Origin: Paracoccaceae bacterium
GTDB taxonomy: Bacteria; Pseudomonadota; Alphaproteobacteria; Rhodobacterales; Rhodobacteraceae
Reading direction: 5' to 3'
Length of the DNA: 5,690 nucleotides
NCBI GenBank assembly: GCA_007119835.1
Contig: SKOX01000065.1
Coordinates: forward strand, 1 to 5,690
This document shows, piece by piece, positions 1-5,019 of the stretch. The translations under genes and the position numbers were made by a program. Each line of letters starts with the position of its first letter. Positions within the stretch are counted from its first letter, which is position 1. Under the pieces are notes generated by a model that did no database searches, was not told the origin of the DNA, and was given only the letters and a program-made list of their open reading frames with translations.

Positions 1-32
1 GAGAAGTGGTCAAGAAGGGACGGGCTGGCCAT
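1..32 (-). CDS. Possible start of a divergent gene, cut by the left edge
   Basis: An ATG on the minus strand at 32-30 opens a frame with no stop to the window edge. It gives only ten complete codons (MASPSLLDHF), so no family can be named. The support is a GAGG Shine-Dalgarno-like stretch on the minus strand at 42-39, six bases before the ATG, and the common arrangement in which a LysR-type regulator is transcribed away from a gene it controls. If real, the start codons of the two genes are about 167 bases apart, which suits a shared control region. Ten codons can be open by chance in GC-rich DNA, so this is tentative. Confidence 0.35.
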   Translation of the reverse strand, partial: MASPSLLDHF

Positions 33-130
33 GGAGCACCTCGCGTTGCCGAGGCCCCCATAGATTCACACGAAACTCCCTCCGGAAATCCACCTTCTGT
101 CACTTCAAGCGATTGCCCTGCATCGGCCCC

Positions 131-183
131 CCGGAACTGTTGACGGTTCCGCTCCCACCGCGGTAGTGTTCCGCTTCCGGAAA
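131..183 (+). promoter_or_regulatory. Candidate LysR promoter with operator-like inverted repeat
   Basis: TTGACG at 140-145 is a 5/6 match to a sigma-70 type -35 box. After 18 bases comes TAGTGT at 164-169, a weak -10 candidate, which would start the transcript about 24 bases before the ATG at 200. A perfect 6-bp inverted repeat, CGGAAC (132-137) and GTTCCG (146-151), overlaps the -35 box. The 8-bp palindrome TTCCGGAA (175-182) and another GTTCCG (168-173) flank the -10 box. This fits negative autoregulation by the LysR protein, which is common in the family. The assignment is inferred from position and symmetry. There is no convincing Shine-Dalgarno site before the ATG; GGAA at 179-182 is distant. 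Confidence 0.4.
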
Positions 184-199
184 CAGTAAGCCGCCGCCG

Positions 200-1111
200 A
201 TGGACCGCCTCTCCGAAATGGATGCCTTCGTCCAGGTCATCGACCAGGGCGGCTTCACCGAAGCGGCGAAGAAGCTCGGAATCTCGAAATCCGCGGTCTC
301 GAAGCACATCGCGGCCCTCGAATCCCGGCTGGCCGTCCGCCTCCTGAACCGAACGACCCGCCGCGTCTCGCCGACCGAGATCGGGCTTGCCTATTACGAC
401 CGGGCCAAGACCGTGCTGAAGGACGCCGCCGAGGCCGACGACATGGTGACCGCCATGCAGTCCGCGCCGCGCGGCGCGCTCAGGGTCTCGGCGCCGGTGA
501 GCTTCGGCATCACGCATCTGTCCGGAGCGGTCGCGGCCTTCCTCGAGGCCTATCCGGAGGTCGAGATCCACCTCGTCCTCGACGACCGGTTCGTGGAGAT
601 CGTCGCCGAGGGCTTCGACCTCGCCATCCGCATCGGCGCGCTCTCGGACAGCTCGCTCCGGGTGCGCAAGCTCGCCGAGTCGCGGATGCTGCTCGTCGCG
701 TCCCCGGCCTACATCGCGGCGAACGGCATGCCCGCATCGCTCGACGCCCTCCCCCAGCACCGGCTGCTGCACTACTCCAACCTCTCGACCGGCAACGTCT
801 GGCGCCTGCGCACCACCAAGGGCCAGGAGCGCCAGATCCGGGTCGGCGGGCGACTGACCGCCAACAACGGCGAGGCCCTGCGCCGCTCGGCCGAGGCCGG
901 CCTCGGCATCGCGCTCCAGCCCGCCTTCATCATCGGCGACGCCGTGCGGTCCGGGCGGCTCGTGGAGGTGCTGCCCGACTACCCTCTGGAGACGCTCGGC
1001 ATCCACGCGGTCTACCCGCCCGGGCGGTTCACGCAGCCGAAGCTGCGCGTCTTCATCGACTTCCTTGCCGACCACTTCAAGGGAATGGGGCCCGACAACT
1101 GGCCGCGCTGA
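200..1111 (+). CDS. LysR-family transcriptional regulator (CrgA-like effector domain)
   Basis: This 303-residue protein has the normal full length of a LysR-type DNA-binding regulator. Residues 1-60 form the winged helix-turn-helix, with the hallmark run around GGFTEAAKKLGISKSAVSKH (18-37) and the following RLLNRTTRRVSPTE (47-60). Residues of about 90-295 are the periplasmic-binding-protein-like effector domain, beginning at RGALRVSAPVSFG. Landmarks are GFDLAIRIG (138-146), which is typical of the CrgA-like subgroup, and EAGLGIALQPAF (232-243). The ATG at 200 is chosen because MDRLSEMDAF is the usual beginning of this subgroup, although its ribosome site is weak. The inducer is unknown. A likely target is the gene beyond the left edge, or the regulator itself. 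The downstream YihY/BrkB gene is 80 bases away and has its own promoter candidate, so it need not be part of the same unit. Confidence 0.95.
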   Translation: MDRLSEMDAFVQVIDQGGFTEAAKKLGISKSAVSKHIAALESRLAVRLLNRTTRRVSPTEIGLAYYDRAKTVLKDAAEADDMVTAMQSAPRGALRVSAPVSFGITHLSGAVAAFLEAYPEVEIHLVLDDRFVEIVAEGFDLAIRIGALSDSSLRVRKLAESRMLLVASPAYIAANGMPASLDALPQHRLLHYSNLSTGNVWRLRTTKGQERQIRVGGRLTANNGEALRRSAEAGLGIALQPAFIIGDAVRSGRLVEVLPDYPLETLGIHAVYPPGRFTQPKLRVFIDFLADHFKGMGPDNWPR

Positions 1112-1114
1112 CGG

Positions 1115-1139
1115 GGAACCCGTCGCTTCCTGAACGGTT
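1115..1139 (+). promoter_or_regulatory. EcfG-like promoter candidate before the YihY/BrkB gene
   Basis: GGAAC at 1115-1119 is followed after 16 bases by GGTT at 1136-1139. The established consensus for the alphaproteobacterial general stress sigma factor (EcfG, also called RpoE2 or SigT) is GGAAC, 16-17 bases, then CGTT, so the -35 element is exact and the -10 element matches 3 of 4. The site lies in the short gap after the LysR stop. It would start a transcript about 45 bases before the ATG at 1192, leaving room for the AAGAGGA ribosome site at 1178-1184. Chance similarity is possible because both elements are short. Confidence 0.4.
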
Positions 1140-1177
1140 GGAGCCGCGACGCGCGGCATCCTGTCAGCCGCGCCCCG

Positions 1178-1184
1178 AAGAGGA
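1178..1184 (+). promoter_or_regulatory. Ribosome binding site that fixes the YihY/BrkB start
   Basis: AAGAGGA sits seven bases before the ATG at 1192, which is the usual spacing. It supports this start over the in-frame TTG at 1138. The TTG would add 18 non-conserved residues and lies inside the promoter candidate. Confidence 0.6.
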
Positions 1185-1191
1185 TTCGCGG

Positions 1192-2235
1192 ATGTTCGGC
1201 CCCATCTTCAGCAAGCAGTTCTGGATTGACCTCTACGGCGAGATCAACGAGGACAACGTGTGGAACGGCGCGGCGGCGCTCGCCTACTACCTGACGCTGT
1301 CGATCTTCCCCGCCTTCATCGTGATCTTCACCATCATTCCCTACCTGCCGATCGAGGACATCGACGAGGCCCTGATGGACCTGCTCACCGAGGCGCTGCC
1401 CGAGGAGTCGGCGCAGATGCTCGAGGGCACCATCGCCGAGATCACCGAGGAGCAGCGCGGCGGCCTTCTGTCCTTCGGCATCCTCTTCACGCTCTGGACG
1501 GTGTCGACGGGCATGTACGCCATCATGCAGCAGCTCAACATCACCTACGACGTGGAGGAGGCGCGCAGCTTCGTGAGGGCCCGCATCGTCGCGCTCCTGC
1601 TCTCCGTCGCCTTCGTCGCCCTGGTGATCGGGTCGTTTGCCCTGATCGTGCTCGGCGGCGTGCTGGAGGAATGGGTGATGGCCGCCTTCGGCGACAACCA
1701 GGCCGTGGTGCTCGCCTTCCAGGCGTTCCGCTGGATCGTGATCGCGCTCGGCCTGATGCTGGCCTTCGCGCTGATCTACAAGTTCGCGCCGAACGTGGAC
1801 CAGCGCTTCGCCTTCATCACGCCCGGCTCGGTGCTCGGCGTCGTGATGCTGATCGCCGCCTCGCTCGCCTTCACGGTCTACATCCGGAACTTCGGCGACT
1901 ACGACGCCACCTACGGCTCGCTCGGCGCCGTCATCATCCTGATGCTCTGGCTCTACATCGTCGGGCTCGTGATCCTGCTCGGCTCGGAAATCAACGCCCT
2001 CGTCGAGCATTACAACCCCGAGGGCAAGGTGAAGGGCGAGCGGCAAGAGGGCAATCATCCCGGCGGCGCGCTGCATGCGGAGGGCGACGACGACGACAGC
2101 GCCTCCGGCCGACCGGATCGCCGGCCCGCGACCGGCTCGGACCGGCGGGGCGTGGTTCCCCTGCTGCTCTTCGGGATCTTCACCGCCCTCACCTCGCGGC
2201 GCCGTCGCCCCGGCGGCGCCGACGCCCGGCGCTGA
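1192..2235 (+). CDS. YihY/virulence factor BrkB family inner-membrane protein
   Basis: This 347-residue membrane protein belongs to the YihY/BrkB family, once mislabelled ribonuclease BN. The biochemical role of the family is not settled. Family landmarks are WNGAAALAYYLTLSIFPAFI (24-43), the central LWTVSTGMYAIMQQLN (101-116), and YGSLGAVIILMLWLYIVGLV (241-260) followed by LLGSEINA (262-269). Six hydrophobic segments can be seen at about 29-50, 92-112, 132-156, 179-197, 207-231 and 243-266. The segment between the first two is acidic. After about residue 275 there is a hydrophilic tail of roughly 70 residues with an acidic DDDD patch (299-302), a short hydrophobic stretch (320-334) and a basic RRRR end (336-339). 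This tail is not part of the conserved core. The gene follows the LysR regulator on the same strand and faces the lipoprotein gene. The EcfG-like promoter at 1115-1139 suggests control by general stress, which is an inference. Confidence 0.93.
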   Translation: MFGPIFSKQFWIDLYGEINEDNVWNGAAALAYYLTLSIFPAFIVIFTIIPYLPIEDIDEALMDLLTEALPEESAQMLEGTIAEITEEQRGGLLSFGILFTLWTVSTGMYAIMQQLNITYDVEEARSFVRARIVALLLSVAFVALVIGSFALIVLGGVLEEWVMAAFGDNQAVVLAFQAFRWIVIALGLMLAFALIYKFAPNVDQRFAFITPGSVLGVVMLIAASLAFTVYIRNFGDYDATYGSLGAVIILMLWLYIVGLVILLGSEINALVEHYNPEGKVKGERQEGNHPGGALHAEGDDDDSASGRPDRRPATGSDRRGVVPLLLFGIFTALTSRRRRPGGADARR

Positions 2236-2257
2236 GCGGCGGCCCCGGCGCGGGCAA

Positions 2258-2322
2258 GAAAGGGGCCTGCCACGGGCGTGGCTGCCTCGTCAGGCAAGCG
2301 CCCGGCGCCTGCCGCCCCTTTC
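2258..2322. terminator. Long hairpin between convergent genes, probable terminator
   Basis: GAAAGGGGC at 2258-2266 pairs perfectly over 9 bp with GCCCCTTTC at 2314-2322. Inside it, GGGCG (2274-2278) can pair with CGCCC (2299-2303), and TGCCT (2283-2287) with AGGCA (2292-2296) around a four-base loop, giving a nested stem. Read on the minus strand, the outer stem ends in TTTCTT, a short T-rich tail that suits termination of the lipoprotein transcript. On the plus strand the tail is only TTTC, so termination of the YihY/BrkB transcript there is less certain. Confidence 0.5.
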
Positions 2323-2331
2323 AGGCAGATC

Positions 2332-2364
2332 GCTGCGGCAGCGCTCGGCCGAGGCCGCCGCAGC
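2332..2364. terminator. Second GC-rich hairpin just past the lipoprotein stop
   Basis: GCTGCGGC (2332-2339) and GCCGCAGC (2357-2364) form a perfect 8-bp stem. The loop contains the 10-bp palindrome CTCGGCCGAG (2344-2353). It begins nine bases after the lipoprotein stop codon on the minus strand. There is no T-run, so it may protect the 3' end of the transcript, help Rho-dependent ending, or be a chance product of high GC. Confidence 0.3.
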
Positions 2365-2372
2365 CCGCGCCG

Positions 2373-2675
2373 CTAGATGCGGACCTGCAGCACGCGCCCG
2401 TCGATGTCGACGCGGCAATAGCCGGTCACGCCCGCGACGGTGACATCGACCACGGCGCGGTTGCTGCCGTCGATGCTGGTGCGCTGGGCCACGACGCCAG
2501 CCGGCGCCACGCCGTGCATCTGGGCCACGGCGTCGGCGCAGGCGCGCTCCTGGAGGGCGCGCAGTTCCGGGTCCGCGAAGGCCACCGCAGGTGCAGGCGC
2601 CTGCGTCGTCAGGCCGAGCGGCGCGCAGGCGGCGAGCGCCAGCGGCGCCAGTGCGATCAGTCTCGCAATCGACAT
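2373..2675 (-). CDS. Small predicted lipoprotein, function unknown
   Basis: This 100-residue protein starts with a lipoprotein signal: positively charged MSIAR, a hydrophobic core (6-16), and the lipobox L14-A15-A16-C17, so lipidation at C17 is expected. There is no Asp at position +2, which is compatible with outer-membrane sorting. The mature part has an Ala/Pro-rich linker (about 18-32), a helical segment PELRALQERACADAV (36-50) and a beta-rich C-terminal half ending VDIDGRVLQVRI. C46 and C87 are the only other cysteines and could form a disulfide in the periplasm. An excellent AAAGGAGG ribosome site lies on the minus strand at 2690-2683, seven bases before the ATG. It begins 29 bases after the DUF3072 stop, so the two genes are very likely one operon. 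I do not recognise a named family. Confidence 0.82.
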   Translation of the reverse strand: MSIARLIALAPLALAACAPLGLTTQAPAPAVAFADPELRALQERACADAVAQMHGVAPAGVVAQRTSIDGSNRAVVDVTVAGVTGYCRVDIDGRVLQVRI

Positions 2676-2704
2676 GGGGATCCCTCCTTTTTCCGCCCGC
2701 ACCC

Positions 2705-2950
2705 TCATTCCTTGAGCCGCGGGTCGCGCTTCTTCAGGGCGTCGATGCGGCGCGACGCCTCCGCCTTGCTCAGCGACGTGTCCATCGCCTCGCCGGTCTC
2801 CTCGCAGAGGGTCTGCAGGTAGGAGGCCTGCGCCGCCGTCATCGGCTCGTCGCCGCTCACCCAGTCGGCAGGATCCTTGGCGGCGTTTCCTTCCGCCGCG
2901 GCCTTCGGATCGCGCTTCGGATTGACCGGCTCTTCTCCGGCAGGCGCCAT
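2705..2950 (-). CDS. DUF3072 domain-containing small protein
   Basis: This soluble, highly charged protein of 81 residues has a region of about 24-76 that matches the DUF3072 pattern I know: KDPADWVSGDEPMTAAQASY (25-44), then LCEETGEAMDTSLSKAEASR (48-67) and RRIDALKKR (67-75). The MTAAQ...YL...LSKAEAS.RID arrangement is the family core. Its biochemical function is unknown. There is no signal peptide or membrane segment, so it should be cytoplasmic. The ATG at 2950 is supported by GCAGGAGG on the minus strand (2966-2959), eight bases upstream. The open frame extends further upstream, but only into the MFS coding region. It is the first gene of the pair with the lipoprotein, 64 bases after the MFS stop. 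A consensus EcfG promoter lies in that gap, which suggests induction by general stress. Confidence 0.88.
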   Translation of the reverse strand: MAPAGEEPVNPKRDPKAAAEGNAAKDPADWVSGDEPMTAAQASYLQTLCEETGEAMDTSLSKAEASRRIDALKKRDPRLKE

Positions 2951-2984
2951 GACACAAACCTCCTGCAAGCAGTTTCGTTCGCTC

Positions 2985-3010
2985 AACGTTCCAAGACCGG
3001 TGGGGGTTCC
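2985..3010 (-). promoter_or_regulatory. Consensus EcfG (general stress sigma) promoter for the DUF3072 operon
   Basis: Read on the minus strand, GGAAC at 3010-3006 is followed by exactly 17 bases and then CGTT at 2988-2985. This equals the known consensus of the alphaproteobacterial general stress sigma factor EcfG/RpoE2/SigT (GGAAC, 16-17 bases, CGTT). The site is wholly inside the 64-base gap between the MFS stop and the DUF3072 start. Transcription would begin about 25-30 bases before the ATG, leaving the ribosome site at 2966-2959 intact. A second GGAAC (2992-2988) overlaps the -10 element but has no CGTT at a proper distance. Confidence 0.65.
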
Positions 3011-3014
3011 CGCC

Positions 3015-4202
3015 TCAGTCGAGCCGGTCCTCGGTGACGAGGTAGACCGCGACCGAGAGGGCGAGCAGCAGCCCGAAGAAGAGGAACAGGGCGCCATAGG
3101 CCGTCTCGGGCGGCGCGCCCGCGGCGACCATCTGGCCGTGAAGCCGGCCGCTCGCGATCTGCATCAGCCCGACGCCGCCGATGGCGAGCAGGTTCGCCAG
3201 CGTCACACCGCGACCGATCAGGCCCGGCGGGAAGTAGCTCCGGGCGTGGGCCATCATCAGCGGGAAGGACGAGCCGAAGAAGCCCAGCGCCGCCAGCAGG
3301 ACCGCCGCCGTCGCGATCCCCTGCGCCGGCGCGAGCCCGAGCGCGAGCAGGGCCGCCGCGCCGAGGCCGTTGCCGCCGACCAGCACCCACTTCCGCGTGC
3401 CGAAGACCCGGTCCGCCGGCCCGTAGGCGAAGTTGCCGAGGATCATCGCCAGCGCCATGCCGAGCGTCACGAGCCCGATCCCGCTCGCCCCGAGCCCGAA
3501 GACATCCTCGAGATAGGGCCCGGCCCAGAGCCCGCGCACGCCGGCCGCCGGCGCGTAATGCAGCGCGAGCAGCGGCGTCATCGCCCAGAGAGCGGGGATG
3601 CGCAGCAGGTCGGCGAGCGAGCCGCCGTCGCCGCCGGCGCCCGCGTCCTCGCGCGGCGGATCCGCGACGAAGCGCAGCAGTCCCGCGCCGATCGCCACCG
3701 TCACGACGGCGAGCGCGGCCGTCGTCTCCCGCCAGCCGAAAGTTTCCACCGCCCAGGCCATCGGGGCTGCGGCGGCGAGGTTGCCGACGCCCGCGACCCC
3801 GACCAGCAGCCCCGCGAGGCTCGCGAAGGCGCGGGCGGAGAAGCTTCGCGCGAAGATGTAGAAGGAGGCCATCAGGACCGGCGCGCAGCCCATGCCGATC
3901 AGGCACATGGCCGCCACGATCATCCCGGGCGAGGTCGCCGCGGCAAAGAGCGCCGCGCCGCCGCCCGCGCCGAGGGCGAAGAGCCAGCCCACCGTCCGCC
4001 GCGGCCCGATCCGGTCGAGCCCGAGGCCGACGGGCAGCTGCATCAGAGCGAAGACCGCGAACCAGAGCCCCGAGGCGAGCGCGAGGTCGGCGGCCGTCGT
4101 CCCGAGCTCGGCGCCAAGCACCGGCGAGAGCACGGCGAGGAACGCCCGGTAGAACTGGCTCAGCACGGTGGCGAGCACGAGAAACGCGAAGCCCGCCCGC
4201 AT
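3015..4202 (-). CDS. MFS (major facilitator superfamily) transporter
   Basis: This 395-residue protein has the size and shape of a 12-segment MFS carrier, a secondary transporter of the inner membrane. The first helix carries FYRAFLAVLSPVLGAELG (17-34). The loop between helices 2 and 3 has the MFS motif A, PVGLGLDRIGPRRT (57-70), and the second half has its counterpart GPADRVFGTRK (261-271). A charged cytoplasmic loop (about 182-200) separates the two six-helix halves. The substrate cannot be told from the sequence. The family look is that of general MFS proteins of alphaproteobacteria, not a well-characterised subgroup. The ATG at 4202 has GGAGG on the minus strand at 4217-4213, ten bases upstream; an ATG at 4210 is closer to it but out of frame. 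It lies 106 bases after the acetyltransferase stop, with a hairpin between. Confidence 0.92.
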   Translation of the reverse strand: MRAGFAFLVLATVLSQFYRAFLAVLSPVLGAELGTTAADLALASGLWFAVFALMQLPVGLGLDRIGPRRTVGWLFALGAGGGAALFAAATSPGMIVAAMCLIGMGCAPVLMASFYIFARSFSARAFASLAGLLVGVAGVGNLAAAAPMAWAVETFGWRETTAALAVVTVAIGAGLLRFVADPPREDAGAGGDGGSLADLLRIPALWAMTPLLALHYAPAAGVRGLWAGPYLEDVFGLGASGIGLVTLGMALAMILGNFAYGPADRVFGTRKWVLVGGNGLGAAALLALGLAPAQGIATAAVLLAALGFFGSSFPLMMAHARSYFPPGLIGRGVTLANLLAIGGVGLMQIASGRLHGQMVAAGAPPETAYGALFLFFGLLLALSVAVYLVTEDRLD

Positions 4203-4247
4203 GCCGGCATGTCCTCCGATGTTTCGAGATCACGGCGTAGCCCGCGC

Positions 4248-4270
4248 CGGCGCCCGATGCGCGGGCGCCG
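4248..4270. other. Strong hairpin in the gap between acetyltransferase and MFS genes
   Basis: CGGCGCCCG (4248-4256) and CGGGCGCCG (4262-4270) form a perfect 9-bp stem with a five-base loop. A competing pairing uses GCCCGCGC (4240-4247) with GCGCGGGC (4259-4266), so two exclusive folds are possible. No T-run follows on the minus strand, so it is not a standard intrinsic terminator. It lies 46-68 bases before the MFS start codon. The rest of this 106-base gap shows nothing else except the MFS ribosome site. Confidence 0.35.
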
Positions 4271-4308
4271 CGTGATAGCGGCCGTGCGCCGGCTTGTCGA
4301 TGTCGCGG

Positions 4309-5019
4309 TCAGGATCCGACGCGGTAGTGGTAGGCCGCCGCCGGCACCATCCCGAGGCCGGCGTAGAGCGCACGCGCCGGCGCGTTCTCCGCATCGACCG
4401 CAACCGCGAGGGTTTCCGCACCCGCCTCCGCCGCCCAGGCGCCCGCCCAGCCGACCATCCGCCGCCCGAGGCCCTGGCGGCGCGCCCGCTCGACGACCTC
4501 GAGGGCGTTGAGCATCGCGACGCCGCCCGCGGCCGAGACGAAGGCCGAGACGAAGGCCGCCCCCGCCGGCCGGTCGCGCAGCCGCCCGAGAAGGTAGCGC
4601 TTCGGCTCCGGCACCCGCGCCATCCCGGCGAGGCGCCCGGGTCCGATGCCGGCCGCGCGCCAGATCTCGACGAGCGCCGCCAGCGGGCCGTCACAGTCGA
4701 TCACGGCGACGTCCGGTTCGCGGTGCGCCACCGCGGCCGCGGGCGCGGCAAGGATCAGGGTTTCGCCCTCGCGGAAGAGGCCGTCGGCCGCAAGCGCCGC
4801 GTCGAGCGCGTCCTCGCCCGCGCGCACCTGGAAGACCGGCCGCTGCCCCCAGCACCGCATCCGTGCGAGCGCCGCCTTGACGTCGCCTTCCCCGAGCGGC
4901 CCCTCGAGGGTCGCAGCCATCGCCCGCCGGCCGCCGCCGCCGCGCCGCAGCCGCCAGGGGCCGAGGGCGACCTCCTCCTCCGCCGGCGCGCTCGCTAGGT
5001 TTGCGGCAAGGAGGTCCAT
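4309..5019 (-). CDS. GNAT-family N-acetyltransferase
   Basis: This 236-residue cytoplasmic enzyme is predicted to transfer an acetyl group from acetyl-CoA to an unknown amine. The GNAT fold is clear in the C-terminal half (about 105-236): strand VAMLNALEVV (168-176), then the acetyl-CoA pyrophosphate loop R180-R-Q-G183-L-G185, and the late-domain signature ENAPARALYAGLGM (211-224) with a closing YHYRVGS. The N-terminal 100 residues, with GPWRLRR (20-26) and CWGQRPVFQVRAGEDALDAAL (56-76), look like a degenerate accessory domain found in two-lobed GNAT proteins. The ATG at 5019 overlaps the stop of the upstream oxidoreductase as TGATG and has only a weak AGGCGG ribosome site, so translational coupling is likely. 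FVSA occurs twice in tandem (156-163) because of a 12-bp DNA duplication. Confidence 0.88.
   Translation of the reverse strand: MDLLAANLASAPAEEEVALGPWRLRRGGGGRRAMAATLEGPLGEGDVKAALARMRCWGQRPVFQVRAGEDALDAALAADGLFREGETLILAAPAAAVAHREPDVAVIDCDGPLAALVEIWRAAGIGPGRLAGMARVPEPKRYLLGRLRDRPAGAAFVSAFVSAAGGVAMLNALEVVERARRQGLGRRMVGWAGAWAAEAGAETLAVAVDAENAPARALYAGLGMVPAAAYHYRVGS
4531..4558. repeat. 12-bp tandem duplication inside the acetyltransferase gene
   Basis: GGCCGAGACGAA occurs at 4531-4542 and again directly at 4543-4554, with four more matching bases (GGCC) after it. It is in frame and gives FVSAFVSA in the protein, just before the strand leading to the acetyl-CoA loop. A slippage event is the simple explanation. 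Whether it lengthens a strand or a turn cannot be told without homologues. Confidence 0.8.

Noticed and set aside
1012..2076. Minus-strand open frame of 354 codons opposite LysR and YihY/BrkB
   Set aside because: It is rich in His, Asp, Glu and Arg with no recognisable domain, and is antisense to a well-supported membrane protein.
1260..2822. Long plus-strand open frame of 520 codons overlapping the YihY/BrkB gene and continuing across the lipoprotein gene
   Set aside because: It is rich in Arg, Ala, Gly and His with no family signature, as expected for a shadow frame in GC-rich DNA. The YihY/BrkB frame and the minus-strand lipoprotein explain the region.
2967..2992. A second EcfG-like reading using GGAAC at 2992-2988
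   Set aside because: At 17 bases downstream it gives GCTT, not CGTT, and transcription would start inside the ribosome site. The site at 3010-2985 is exact and better placed.
2983..4233. Second minus-strand frame across the MFS gene
   Set aside because: It encodes an Arg/Ala-rich sequence without hydrophobic periodicity, and the overlapping MFS frame is clearly the real one.
2877..4511. Long plus-strand open frame of 544 codons opposite the MFS transporter
   Set aside because: The product is a low-complexity Arg/Glu/Pro-rich sequence, typical of the antisense of a real GC-rich gene. The minus-strand MFS reading has membrane segments and both motif A copies.
5008..5014. AAGGAGG on the plus strand near the acetyltransferase start
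   Set aside because: It is on the wrong strand for the minus-strand genes and no supported plus-strand gene follows it.
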